A stretch of 64,000 nucleotides of DNA from CAIVVT01 sp963757265 (GTDB lineage: Bacteria > Acidobacteriota > Terriglobia > Bryobacterales > Bryobacteraceae): contig CAVWRA010000004.1 in assembly GCA_963757265.1 (NCBI GenBank), positions 372,001 through 436,000 of the forward strand. Reading direction: 5' to 3'. Numbering within the stretch: the stretch's first letter is position 1; each line of letters starts with the position of its first letter. A program made the position numbers and the translations under genes. Positions 53,587-62,686 of this stretch are shown here, piece after piece. The notes below the pieces were generated by a model. The model made no database searches. It was not told where the DNA came from and saw only the letters and a list, made by a program, of their open reading frames with translations.

Positions 53587-56085
53587 ATGCGCCGGCATAT
53601 TCTCCTGCTCCTGCTTTCGGGCGTCAGTCTCTTCGCCCAGACGAAGTCTTCGGATTGGACCATCTACATCACCAACGACGCCTGCTCCGACTACACCTGG
53701 GGCTTCAACGAGGAGGCGACGCGCCGCGCCTACGCCGACGTTGTGCGCGCGCACCTGGACGAGATGAACCGCACCGATTCCCTGGCGCCCGCCGAGCGCG
53801 ACCGCTACAACCTCTCGATCAGCCAGGAAGCGCTGATGTTCCGGCGCTACTACCCGGAGCGCTGGGGCGAGTTCCTGCGGCGCGTGCGCGAGGGCCGGAT
53901 CTACATCGGTCCGTTCCTCAACAACAACCTGTGGGCCTTTCAGGGGACCGAGAGCCTGATCCGCTCGATGTACCCCGCGCGCCGCTTGGCGCAGGAGACC
54001 GGCGTGCCACTGAAGGTCGGCGTGCACATCGAGGAGCCCGCGCTGCCGTGGGGCGCGGCGTCGATCCTGGCCTCCAGCGGCATCCGTTCGCTGTTGGTGT
54101 ATTTCCTCGACTACGACGCGAGGTTCAAACAGCTCACCAATCCGCCGCTGTTTGCGTGGCAAGGCCCGGACGGCCAGTCAATCCGCGTGCTGATGGACGA
54201 CTGGGCTTCGGAGAAGTACAACTACGTGCAGGGCGCGGGGCTGCTCAAGAAGCCGGAATCGATCGAATCCGAGTGGCTGCCGCACTACGCGCAACTCGGT
54301 GCGGCTTACCCGGCGCGCGTCACGCTCGCCGCCGGAACGCACGGCGACAACGGCCCGAAGAACTGGGAGCGGGCCCGCGGATTCGCCGATTCGATCGTCA
54401 GTTACAACGCCCAGCCCGGCGCCCACGCGCATCTGGTCAACGCCACCGTGCCGCAGTTCTTCGCGGCCCTGGATGAACAGCTCGGCGCGGACTGGAAGCC
54501 GTCCGTGCTGCGCGGCGACTTCGGCCATGTCTGGGACGCGTGGCCGGTTACGCTGGCCAAGTATGCTGCCGACGCGCGCATGGGTGAGCGCGCCTTCCTC
54601 GCCGCCGAGAGTCTGATCGCCGCGGCATCACGGCTCGATCCGGGCGTCATCGAACGCACCCGCGCCGCACGCGAGCAGGCCGAATGGAACTGGACAATGC
54701 TCGCGGACCATGCGTGGAACGGCGCCGACGACGCCAATCGCAATGAGAACGCGCGTTTGCGTCGCGAGTGGAGCACGACACTCATTTCCCAGAGCGCCGA
54801 TCTCGAAGCGCAGGCCTGGAAGGCGCTGAATCTCACGCCCGACGCGAAGTCGGTCACGATTTTCAACAGCCTCGGCGCGGCGCGCGAGGGCGTGGTTGGC
54901 GTAGACGCTGAGGACGGCATCGACACTGCCTTCGACGGCACGCGCGCGCTGCCGTCGCAGATCGATCACGAAAACGGTCGTCGCAGGCTCTACTTCATTG
55001 CGCCTCGCGTGCCTGGTTTCGGCTTCGCCACAGTTCGCCTCGGTCGCGAGACGGGTCAGGCGCCGCAGTCGACCCTGAAAGCCACACCGTGGCAACTCGA
55101 AAGTCCCGCGTTCGCGATCAAGATCGACCCGGAGACCGGTGCAGTGGCGAGCCTGTTCGACAAGCGGCTCCAGCGAGAGCTGGTCGTGCCGGGTCCACAC
55201 GCGCTCGGTCAGACGGTTTTCTTCGACGGACGCGAGCACGCCGTTTCCGATGTTCACTCCGAAGTCGTCGCGTCCGGCCCTATCTTGGCGGGCGTCAGGA
55301 TCACCTCCGAGATCGGTGACATCCGCCTCACGACCTACGTCACCCTCAACGGGGTTTTCGACCAAGTAGCCTTCGTCTTGGGAATCCACAAACCGATGAC
55401 CGCGGCCGAGCAGCGGCTCGTGCACGTCTTCCCCGTCGTCGCGCCCGGCGCAGTGCTGCGCGTCGAAACCACCGGCGCGGTGCTGCGCCCGTACCCCGCG
55501 CCTGCGGGCGATCTGCTGCCCGGCGCGGATCCCAATCGCATCGCCGTGCAGGGCCTTGTCGATGCCTCGCTGCCTGATGGCCCCGGCGTGACCATCGTTC
55601 CGCTGGATTCCTTCGTCCTGCGCCCCGATCTCGGCGGGGTTTCTTTCGAAGCGCTGGGCAACGACCAGAACTACAAGGAGTCGAACCACACCCAGAACGG
55701 CGAGACCGATTTCTGTTTCACCTACGCGCTGCGCAGCCACGCGTCGGCGTACAACCAGGCCGAGACCGTCGCCTGGAGCCGACGCCGCACCCGGCTGCTT
55801 GCCGTTCCCGGCCACATTGCGCGCGCGCCGCTGCCGGGGGTCGAGGTCGATCCGCGCCGTGCCGTCGTCACGGCCTGGAAGCCCGCCGATGGCGAGGGCC
55901 TGATCCTGCGCCTCTGGGAAACGGCCGGCCAGTCCGCGCCGCTCGTGATTTCGACGCGCGGCTTCCGCAAGGCTGTGGCGACGGACCTGCTGGAGCGCGA
56001 CGAGCACGCGCTCGCCATCGAGAACAGCCGCGTCAGCGTCGATCTCCGCGCTTACGGATTCGCCGCGGTCCGCCTGCTGCCCTGA
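53587..56085 (+). CDS. Glycoside hydrolase family 38-like protein, exported
   Basis: 832 aa with a signal peptide (MRRHILLLLLSGVSLFA). An N-terminal TIM-barrel-like domain begins YITNDACSDYTWGFNEEATR and includes GRIYIGPFLNNNLWAFQGTE, VGVHIEEPALPWG and VLMDDWASEKYNY. A helical linker then leads to a large beta-sandwich C-terminus (IFNSLGAAREGVV, FAIKIDPETGAVASLFDKRL), as in alpha-mannosidases. The H-x-D zinc motif of standard GH38 enzymes is replaced by TNDACSDYTW. An ATG at 53575 is also in frame. Activity unproven; alpha-mannosidase-like action on glycans is the best guess. Confidence 0.72.
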   Translation: MRRHILLLLLSGVSLFAQTKSSDWTIYITNDACSDYTWGFNEEATRRAYADVVRAHLDEMNRTDSLAPAERDRYNLSISQEALMFRRYYPERWGEFLRRVREGRIYIGPFLNNNLWAFQGTESLIRSMYPARRLAQETGVPLKVGVHIEEPALPWGAASILASSGIRSLLVYFLDYDARFKQLTNPPLFAWQGPDGQSIRVLMDDWASEKYNYVQGAGLLKKPESIESEWLPHYAQLGAAYPARVTLAAGTHGDNGPKNWERARGFADSIVSYNAQPGAHAHLVNATVPQFFAALDEQLGADWKPSVLRGDFGHVWDAWPVTLAKYAADARMGERAFLAAESLIAAASRLDPGVIERTRAAREQAEWNWTMLADHAWNGADDANRNENARLRREWSTTLISQSADLEAQAWKALNLTPDAKSVTIFNSLGAAREGVVGVDAEDGIDTAFDGTRALPSQIDHENGRRRLYFIAPRVPGFGFATVRLGRETGQAPQSTLKATPWQLESPAFAIKIDPETGAVASLFDKRLQRELVVPGPHALGQTVFFDGREHAVSDVHSEVVASGPILAGVRITSEIGDIRLTTYVTLNGVFDQVAFVLGIHKPMTAAEQRLVHVFPVVAPGAVLRVETTGAVLRPYPAPAGDLLPGADPNRIAVQGLVDASLPDGPGVTIVPLDSFVLRPDLGGVSFEALGNDQNYKESNHTQNGETDFCFTYALRSHASAYNQAETVAWSRRRTRLLAVPGHIARAPLPGVEVDPRRAVVTAWKPADGEGLILRLWETAGQSAPLVISTRGFRKAVATDLLERDEHALAIENSRVSVDLRAYGFAAVRLLP

Positions 56086-56107
56086 GCGCCGCTACTTAGC
56101 AACTTCG

Positions 56108-57718
56108 TTACTTCACAACCTCGCGCAGCACCTCGCCCAACGCGCCGCTTGGCCGCTCGACGTCGAACACCGCCGCCAGCGTCGGGGCGATGTCGTTCGG
56201 CGCGATGGTCCGATGATATACGCCGTGCTGCACTCCGGCGCCGTAGAAGATCACCGGCACGTGCGAGTCGTAGCTGTAGGGCGTGCTGTGCGACGTGCCG
56301 GACGTCCCGCCGAACAGGTAATAAGGCTCCTGGATCACCGTGATGTCGCCCGAGCGCGCCGCGTAGTGGCCCCGCACCACCGCCTGCCCCACCGGGTCCG
56401 CCGCGCCGCCGTAGGTCAGCAGTTCATCGCGCGTGAACACGCGAGCGATGTGCGGCATCGCGCGCAGCGTCTCGGCCGCCACGCGCCGCAGCTCGCGCAG
56501 GTCGGCCTTGTTCCTGGCTGCAGTTTCGTAGTCCAGATAAACCGTCTCGCCCCCTCCGGAGAGAATCCACTGCCCTTTGCCGAACTTATCGCTCAGCGCC
56601 TGGTTCAGCGCATCGCGCATCTGTTTCGTGTCGAGCCGGCCGCCGGGCATGTGCCGAGCCTGGTTGACCTCCGGCACCGGCGCCACGCCGTGGTCCGCGG
56701 TCAGCACCACCAGCGTGTTGCCCTTGCCGATCTGCGCGTCGATAAAGTCCATTAGCTTGCCCAGCGCGATGTCGGTGCGGATCGAGATGTCGCGCACCGC
56801 CGGATCGTCCGGGCCCACGCGGTGCCCGACGTAGTCATTCGACGAAAAGCTCACGGCCAGTACGTCTGTCCCCTCGTGGCGTCCCAGCTTCTCGCTCGCT
56901 ACTGCTTCCTCGGCGAACGCCTCCACGATCTCGTTGCCGAACGGCGTGGCCTCGAACGATTCGCAGTACGGGATGTCCCCGCCCGCCACCAGCGTGCAGT
57001 ATGGTTTGTCATTCGGCGCGGCGTTCAGCGGCTTCCACTCCGTGCCGAGGTATTTCGCTATCGGCCGGGCGTCGTTCACCGCCTTCACCCAGCGGGGGAG
57101 TTCGCTCATGTAGTAGTCGCTGGTCACGAAATGACCCGAGTCGTTATCGAACCAGTAGGCCGCGTCGGCCATGTGCCCGGCGGGCAGAATCGCGCTGCGG
57201 TCCTTAATGGAAATCCCGATCACCCGGCAGGTTTGCGGCCCGCCGCTCGCCGCCATTTTCAGCTCATCGGGGAAGGTGCTCACCAGCATCCGCCGCGGCG
57301 ACGAGCCGGTAACCCCCGGCACGCCGCCGACGAGTTTTGTCGTCTCGTCCGATACGCTCGTCACCTGTTTTTTCGCCGCCCGGTCGTACCATTCGTTGCC
57401 GATGATGCCGCTCACCGACGGTGTCGCGCCGCTCAGGAAGGTCGAATGGCCCACCGCGGTCACTGTCGGGAAGTGGATGTAATGCGCCTCGGTGTACACC
57501 GCGCCCCCGTCCAGCAGCCGTGCCAGCCCGGCGTGGTAATCGGCGCGGAAGCGCGTCAGATAGTCGTAGCGGAACTGGTCGATCACCACCGCCAGCACCA
57601 GCTTCGGCCGGGCCGGCTTCTCGGCGGCTGCCCGCGCGGCGTTCCCGGCGCCCGGCGCCAGCGCCGATCCCCAGCTCAGCGCGAGCCCCAGCACAAACAG
57701 CCAACTGTTTCGTTTCAT
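56108..57718 (-). CDS. PafA-like alkaline phosphatase superfamily protein
   Basis: 536 aa with a signal peptide, so periplasmic. The fold starts KLVLAVVIDQFRYDYLTRF with the metal-binding Asp47. HFPTVTAVGHSTFLSGATPS carries the catalytic Thr (85 or 87), ISIKDRSAILPAGHMADAAYW the KxR-like transition-state residues, and VVLTADHGVAPVPE and SHSTPYSYDSHVPVIFYG the remaining metal ligands. This is the calcium-independent PafA / type-I phosphodiesterase pattern. It is convergent with the GH38-like gene. Confidence 0.9.
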   Translation of the reverse strand: MKRNSWLFVLGLALSWGSALAPGAGNAARAAAEKPARPKLVLAVVIDQFRYDYLTRFRADYHAGLARLLDGGAVYTEAHYIHFPTVTAVGHSTFLSGATPSVSGIIGNEWYDRAAKKQVTSVSDETTKLVGGVPGVTGSSPRRMLVSTFPDELKMAASGGPQTCRVIGISIKDRSAILPAGHMADAAYWFDNDSGHFVTSDYYMSELPRWVKAVNDARPIAKYLGTEWKPLNAAPNDKPYCTLVAGGDIPYCESFEATPFGNEIVEAFAEEAVASEKLGRHEGTDVLAVSFSSNDYVGHRVGPDDPAVRDISIRTDIALGKLMDFIDAQIGKGNTLVVLTADHGVAPVPEVNQARHMPGGRLDTKQMRDALNQALSDKFGKGQWILSGGGETVYLDYETAARNKADLRELRRVAAETLRAMPHIARVFTRDELLTYGGAADPVGQAVVRGHYAARSGDITVIQEPYYLFGGTSGTSHSTPYSYDSHVPVIFYGAGVQHGVYHRTIAPNDIAPTLAAVFDVERPSGALGEVLREVVK

Positions 57719-57900
57719 TACAGTTAAAACCTCCCGGCGACGTCCAGGCGACGATTATCTCACGCCGCCCCCTGCGGCTTCATGAGCCCGCCTTCCCGCC
57801 GCCCCGGCCGGGGGCCGGCCATTGCCCGATGAATTGCGTGCCCGCCGCTCCGAATCGGCGCATCTTGCTGAATCCCCGCTGCATTGCCTCAATCCGCGTG

Positions 57901-57906
57901 TACAAT
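57901..57906 (+). promoter_or_regulatory. Putative -10 box of the Fur-family gene
   Basis: TACAAT ending 11 nt before the ATG at 57918, implying a very short leader. No good -35 was seen. Confidence 0.4.
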
Positions 57907-57917
57907 CATCTAAACGG

Positions 57918-58442
57918 ATGAAGTCCGACACGTCCAGCCAGACCCTCCGCCAACGCGGCATCCGGCTGACCCGCCAGCGCCAACTCCTGCTCGACCTGAT
58001 CGAGGAGTCCGGCCAGCATCTCGACGCCGAGGCGCTCTACAGCCTGGCCCGCCAGCGCGACCCCAAGTTCAACCGCGTCACCGTCTACCGCACCCTCAAA
58101 ATGCTCAAGGAGGGCGGCCTGGTCGACGAGCTCGACCTGATGCATTTCGTCGGCGACCAGCACTACTACGAGACCCGCCGCAAGCAGGAGCACGCCCACA
58201 TCATCTGCCTGCGCTGCGGCCGCGTCGAGGAGTTTTACGGGCCCCCGCTGCACCGCCTGCGCCAGCAGATCGAGACTACATTCGGCTTCCAGATTCTCAT
58301 CGCCCGCACCGAAATCGGCGGCTACTGCTCCCACTGCCAGGCCCTGCGCCAGCAGGAGATTGAATCCGTCCTCCAGCGCCCCGCCGCGCCCCCCTCTCCG
58401 CCCGCGAAAGCGCCCGCCCGGCCCCGCCACCGGAAGCGCTGA
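57918..58442 (+). CDS. Fur-family transcriptional regulator
   Basis: 174 aa. A winged helix (RLTRQRQLLLDLIEESGQHL ... NRVTVYRTLKMLKEGGLVDE) is followed by the dimer/metal domain with H92, H94 and two CxxC zinc sites (C97/C100 in ICLRCG, C137/C140 in YCSHC). The tail is Pro/Ala/Arg-rich. Whether it senses iron, zinc, manganese or peroxide cannot be told. It is divergent from the phosphatase gene, with the intergenic space holding a GC hairpin. Confidence 0.92.
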   Translation: MKSDTSSQTLRQRGIRLTRQRQLLLDLIEESGQHLDAEALYSLARQRDPKFNRVTVYRTLKMLKEGGLVDELDLMHFVGDQHYYETRRKQEHAHIICLRCGRVEEFYGPPLHRLRQQIETTFGFQILIARTEIGGYCSHCQALRQQEIESVLQRPAAPPSPPAKAPARPRHRKR

Positions 58443-58575
58443 TACTCCCTGCCGCAGACCTTTCTCCCCGCTTTCCAAAACCTCATGCCGGCCGCGCGAT
58501 CCCGGGCAATGTCCACCCCGGAACAGTCATCGGCGTTTTCCCCGGCGGATGTAGAATATAGCCTGTAAACGCCCC

Positions 58576-58899
58576 ATGCCTGCCTCGCGCCTGCCCAACC
58601 GCAAGGACTGGATCGTCAACATCGTCATCGTCGCCCTCGCCGTGGGCGGATTGTGCGTGGCCGGTCTCCTGCTGGGCCGGACCCATCCGGTCGTGTTTAT
58701 CGGCGCGGCGCTGATCGTGTTGTTTCTCCTGGTACGCTGGAACGCGAGCACCACGGCCTACGTGTGCGCCGACTGCGGCCAGGAATTCACCCTGACGCCG
58801 CTGCAGGACTTGCTGAGCCCGCACACGCCAACATCCAAGTACGCCCGCTGCCCGCATTGCGGGAAGCGCGAATGGAACCAGGCCCGCGTGCGCTCGTAA
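58576..58899 (+). CDS. Small membrane protein with C-terminal zinc ribbon
   Basis: 107 aa. Two transmembrane helices (about 13-33 and 39-54) are followed by a cytoplasmic zinc ribbon with C64-x2-C67 and C92-x2-C95. No named family was recognised. TAGAATATAGCC at 58552-58563 could be its -10 region. Confidence 0.75.
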   Translation: MPASRLPNRKDWIVNIVIVALAVGGLCVAGLLLGRTHPVVFIGAALIVLFLLVRWNASTTAYVCADCGQEFTLTPLQDLLSPHTPTSKYARCPHCGKREWNQARVRS

Positions 58900-59436
58900 G
58901 CCCCCTGCCTCGTCCCCGTCCGCTCCCTGCGCCTGCCCGTGTGCCTGGCAATCGAGCGGGTCGAACCCGCGTCCGCCCTGTTCGTCATCCAGCATCCCCA
59001 TGACGCCGCTTAGACATCGCCGCCCCGGCCCCCAGCTCGGTGCCTGCGCGCGCGCAAACGCCCCTGCGCCGGTCCGGATCCCCCCCTTTGCGGCTTGTCC
59101 CGCGGCCCGGCACTTGCAGGTAGACCGAACTGGCTCTTTTGGACCTTCTTCAAATGCCCCTCTGTACTTCGCGATGCCTTTATCCTCGCGCCGGCCGCGC
59201 CTGGAACGCCGTTTCTGGGATCTTCCTTGCCCGGGTCGGACCGGCCATATAATTCCTCGCGTTTATTCTGTACTAGTATTCCCAGATTCTACGATTTCGG
59301 GTATAATTGGCCTCGCGTCACCTGATCTTCCGGGCTAGCCGGCCCGGATCCAATGAAAGTCTGCTCGACGGTCTGGAGGGCCCGCGCCTCCCGGCGATTG
59401 CTGTTGCCCGTGAGGGGGGAAAGGAACTGTAAGATC
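58900..59436. other. Intergenic region with promoter elements
   Basis: No credible gene. The 3' part is A+T-richer and has two TATAAT boxes (59248-59253 and 59302-59307). The second has TTCCCA at 59279-59284 with a 17-nt spacer and would drive the GlcG-like gene with a leader of about 120 nt. Confidence 0.55.
59279..59307 (+). promoter_or_regulatory. Putative sigma-70 promoter
   Basis: TTCCCA, 17-nt spacer, perfect TATAAT (59302-59307), upstream of the GlcG/HbpS-like gene. Confidence 0.5.
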
Positions 59437-60225
59437 ATGAATACTTGGAAGAACCTCGGATCATCGCTGGCCCTTGCCGGCTTGGTTTTCGTGTCCGGAA
59501 CCGTCCTTCGCGCCCAGCCCTGGGGCTTCAATCCCTGCCAGGGGCTGCCCTCCTGGTTCAATCTCCAAGCCCAGTTGAAGGCCGCTCAAGCCCAGTCCAA
59601 CGGAGGCTTCGGCCTCAACATGTGGGCCACCGTGGTAAACCGCGACGGCATCGTCTGCGCGGTCGCGTTCACCGGCAACAGCCGCGGCGATCAATGGCCC
59701 GGCAGCCGCGTCATCTCGGCTCAAAAGGCCAACACCGCCAACGCCTTCAGCCTTCCCGGCCTGGCCCTTTCCACGGCCGACCTTTACTCCGCCGTGCAGC
59801 CCGGCGGCAGCCTCTACGGCCTCCAGGCCAGCAACCCTGTGGACACCGGTGTCGCCTACGGTGGCAACCCGGCCGGCTACGGCCAGTTCAACGATCCCAT
59901 GGTCGGCAGCCGCATTGGCGGCGTGAACGTATTCGGCGGCGGCCTGGCGCTGTATAACTCGGCCGGCGTGCTGGTCGGCGGGCTCGGCGTCAGCGGCGAT
60001 TCTTCCTGCGCCGACCACAACATCGCCTGGCGCACCCGCAACGGCCTGGGCCTCGACTACGTCCCCGCCGGCGTCGGCCCCGACGCCACTCGCCCCGACA
60101 ATATCGTCTACGACATCACTCCCCAGCCCGGCCAGATGCCCGGCGTCAGCGCCAGCGGCTGGGGCCACCCCATTTGCAGCCCCGCCGCCGTGACCGTCGC
60201 CGCCGGTCTCCCGCCGGTCCGCTGA
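59437..60225 (+). CDS. GlcG/HbpS-family (DUF336) heme-binding-like exported protein
   Basis: 262 aa with a signal peptide (SSLALAGLVFVSGTVLRA). The fold is suggested by MWATVVNRDGIVCAVAFTGN, SRVISAQKANTANAFSLPGL, STADLYSAVQPGGSLYGL, FGGGLALYNSAGVLVGGLGVSGDSSCADHNIAW; these match the GlcG/HbpS pattern, including the GGLGVSGDS strand-turn. Known members bind heme or act with redox partners. There are Cys residues near both ends. It is longer than GlcG and ends in a Pro/Val-rich tail. Confidence 0.82.
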   Translation: MNTWKNLGSSLALAGLVFVSGTVLRAQPWGFNPCQGLPSWFNLQAQLKAAQAQSNGGFGLNMWATVVNRDGIVCAVAFTGNSRGDQWPGSRVISAQKANTANAFSLPGLALSTADLYSAVQPGGSLYGLQASNPVDTGVAYGGNPAGYGQFNDPMVGSRIGGVNVFGGGLALYNSAGVLVGGLGVSGDSSCADHNIAWRTRNGLGLDYVPAGVGPDATRPDNIVYDITPQPGQMPGVSASGWGHPICSPAAVTVAAGLPPVR

Positions 60226-60380
60226 CGCTGCGCCGGCGGCCGGTTTCGTCCGCGCCGCCCGTTTTCGCGTTGCGCCGCAAGGCCTCTGCCCCGGCCCCAT
60301 CCGGCTCCGTCCGGCCATCGGCGCTTTATCCCTGTCTCAGCCGCTCTCCGGTCCCGGTGATACACTGGGATGCGGAAGCC

Positions 60381-60716
60381 ATGCGCCGGCTGTTGTTTTG
60401 GGAGTTCCCTCGTGCCAGCTGGCAGTACGACGTCGTTGTCGCGCTGATTCTCGGCTTTATCTTCTTGACTCCACGGGGTTTCTTTAAGGACCAGCCGCGG
60501 GCCGTCAGCGTGGTGCAGATTTCCGGCGCGCCCTCGGAATCGGTCTTTTTGATCGACCCCAGCCTGATGGGCGACATCGGGCCGGAACTGCGCGGCCAGC
60601 GCGCCATCGACCTCGTCCAGAAGCGCACCGGCAAAAAAATGCAACTGATTCGCCTCGAAACGGTAACCGATCCGGACGAAGAGGTGACTTGTTTTATGGC
60701 CTTCTTCAAACCGTAG
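60381..60716 (+). CDS. Hypothetical membrane-anchored protein
   Basis: 111 aa. One transmembrane helix (YDVVVALILGFIFLTPRGFF) follows a short basic start, then a soluble part with SVVQISGAPSESVFLIDPSL and KRTGKKMQLIRLETVTDPDE. It precedes the LolA-like gene by 26 nt in the same direction, so the two are probably co-transcribed and may work together in lipoprotein or envelope traffic; that is inference. Confidence 0.7.
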   Translation: MRRLLFWEFPRASWQYDVVVALILGFIFLTPRGFFKDQPRAVSVVQISGAPSESVFLIDPSLMGDIGPELRGQRAIDLVQKRTGKKMQLIRLETVTDPDEEVTCFMAFFKP

Positions 60717-60742
60717 GTCGGATCGCGAACCGCCATCACCCC

Positions 60743-61459
60743 ATGATCTCCGCTCGCCTCTGCTCCGTGTTCGTCGCCGCGCTCGCCTGCGCGGCCCTCT
60801 CGCCCGCCCAGGACCTCAAGTCCACCTTCGCGCGCATGGACCGTCTCGCAAAAGGCTTCCGCAGCGCCACCGCCGACGTCCACAAGAAAGCCTACACCGC
60901 CGTCATCAATGAGACTGACGAGTCCTCGGGCCGCCTCACCGTTTTCCGGCCTAAGCTCAAGGACTTGCAGATGCTGTTCGAGATCCAGAAGCCCGATCCC
61001 GGCGCCGTCGCCTACACCAAAGACAACAAGCTTCTGATCTACTACCCCAAGATCGACGAGGTCCAGGAGTACGATCTCGGCGGCAAGCAGAGCCGTCTCG
61101 TCGAGGAGTTTCTCCTGCTCGGCTTTGGCACATCTTCGGCGGAACTTAGCAAGAAGTACAGCATCAGACATGAGCAGATGACCACCGTCGGGAGTCAGAA
61201 AGCGGACCTGATCGAGCTGATTCCTAAATCCACCGAGGCCCGCGAGCAATTCCCGCGCATCGAAATGTGGATCGCCCAGGACGGCGGCTACCCGCTGCGG
61301 CTGAAATTGCACCAGCCATCGAAAGATTATCAATTGGCGGAGTACACGAATGTACAGGTGAATCCGCCTTCTGTTACAGAGGCCTCGGTGCATATGAAAC
61401 TGCCCAAAGGCGTCAAAAAGGTGCGCCCGGAGCACGAACTAGGTTCGGCTGGAAAATGA
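60743..61459 (+). CDS. LolA-like outer-membrane lipoprotein carrier
   Basis: 238 aa with a signal peptide (SARLCSVFVAALACAALSPA). The LolA/LolB half-barrel pattern is clear: FARMDRLAKGFRSATADVHK, GRLTVFRPKLKDLQMLFEIQ, DNKLLIYYPKIDEVQEYDLG, then EMWIAQDGGYPLRLKLHQPS. The lipid-binding cavity strands are typical; it would carry lipoproteins or another lipid across the periplasm. ATG 60743 opens the signal peptide; the frame is open upstream to 60689. Confidence 0.87.
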   Translation: MISARLCSVFVAALACAALSPAQDLKSTFARMDRLAKGFRSATADVHKKAYTAVINETDESSGRLTVFRPKLKDLQMLFEIQKPDPGAVAYTKDNKLLIYYPKIDEVQEYDLGGKQSRLVEEFLLLGFGTSSAELSKKYSIRHEQMTTVGSQKADLIELIPKSTEAREQFPRIEMWIAQDGGYPLRLKLHQPSKDYQLAEYTNVQVNPPSVTEASVHMKLPKGVKKVRPEHELGSAGK

Positions 61460-61573
61460 CGGGCCTGCGCGAGGTTCAGACCGTAGCCGTGCTGCAGACA
61501 ACTCGAGACGCCGATTTGGCCATCGGCGTGCATATTGAAATCGCGGAAGCAGAGTGAGCATCAAGAGACAATA

Positions 61574-62686
61574 ATGGCCGGATCCTCCTCCAGCAGCGGC
61601 AAGCGCCTCTCGTTCCTCGATTGGACCCGTGGCTGCGCCATCGTCATCATGCTCCAGGGGCACGTCTTCCACTCCTTTGCCCACAAAGACTTGCGCTCCG
61701 ACAGCCCGTACGTCCTGAGCCAGTTTTTCGGCGGCCTGACCCCGGCCGTGTTCCTTTTTGTGACGGGCGTGACGCTGGCGTTTCTGATGGATTCGCAGAG
61801 CCGCAAGGAGCCCACGGCCTGGCGCCGCGTCCTGGCTGCCATCTACCGCGCGCGCTACCTGATCCTGATCGGCCTGGCCTTTCGCCTGCAGCAATGGCTG
61901 ACCGCCTTCGGCCAGAGCGATTGGCAGAACGTTTTCAAGGTGGACATTCTCAACTGCATGGCCGCTTCGGTCGTGGTCCTGGCCCCGCTGGCGCTGGTCG
62001 ATACCCGCGAGCGCCTGCGTTTCGGCGCGCTGGCCGGACTGGCCATAGCCTGCGCCTCGCCCTTCATCTCGCTGCTGGGCTTCACCTGGCTTCATCCCTT
62101 CATACGCAACTACTTCGTCCCCAACCCGAATTGCTTCCCCATTTTCCCCTGGGGCGCATTCCTTGCTTTCGGCCTGAGCTGCGGCTCGGGGCTGCGCCTG
62201 GTGAAAGAAGAAGACCTGAGCCGGGTGATGCAATGGGCCGCGCTGGGCGGGATCGTCCTGGTCCTGGGCGCGCGCTTCGCCGCCGACCTGCCCTTCAGCC
62301 TGTATCCGCAATCCGATTTCTGGCTCAACAGTCCGGCCCTGATCTTCATCAAGACCGGCGTCATCCTGCTGATCGCCTGCTGGGCCTTCCTGCTCAACAA
62401 TTACCTCAACCCCAATGGCTGGAGCTTCGTGCGCCAGCTCGGCACCACGTCGCTGCTGGTCTACTGGGTCCACACCGAGCTCGTGTACGGCCGCTGGCTG
62501 GGGGCGTTTAAGGAAAACCTGAGCATTCCGCAGACGGTCCTCATGGCCTTCTTCGTGATAGCCCTGATGGTCCTGCTCTCGGTGGCGCGCACCGGTTGGA
62601 AGGGTTTCCCCGGAGTCCTGCCAGTGGCCCGGGAATGGTGGGCCTCCGTCCGCCAGCCCCTGCCTCAACCCGCCACCGGCGACTAG
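61574..62686 (+). CDS. HGSNAT-type membrane acyltransferase (DUF1624 / COG3503-like)
   Basis: 370 aa with about ten to twelve helices. The N-terminus RLSFLDWTRGCAIVIMLQGHVFHSF has the Arg and His of the heparan-alpha-glucosaminide acetyltransferase / acyltransferase-3-like family. TPAVFLFVTGVTLAFLM and the C-terminal LGTTSLLVYWVHTELVYGRW complete it. It probably moves an acyl group across the membrane onto a glycan. ATG 61574 was chosen; the frame is open to 61535. Confidence 0.85.
   Translation: MAGSSSSSGKRLSFLDWTRGCAIVIMLQGHVFHSFAHKDLRSDSPYVLSQFFGGLTPAVFLFVTGVTLAFLMDSQSRKEPTAWRRVLAAIYRARYLILIGLAFRLQQWLTAFGQSDWQNVFKVDILNCMAASVVVLAPLALVDTRERLRFGALAGLAIACASPFISLLGFTWLHPFIRNYFVPNPNCFPIFPWGAFLAFGLSCGSGLRLVKEEDLSRVMQWAALGGIVLVLGARFAADLPFSLYPQSDFWLNSPALIFIKTGVILLIACWAFLLNNYLNPNGWSFVRQLGTTSLLVYWVHTELVYGRWLGAFKENLSIPQTVLMAFFVIALMVLLSVARTGWKGFPGVLPVAREWWASVRQPLPQPATGD

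Noticed and set aside
58945..59020. tRNA-like segment on the minus strand with GCGGGTTCGACCCGC
   Set aside because: The acceptor ends pair partly over 75 nt, but the T-loop does not close as a 5-bp stem with 7-nt loop, and no D-arm or anticodon arm of correct size forms.
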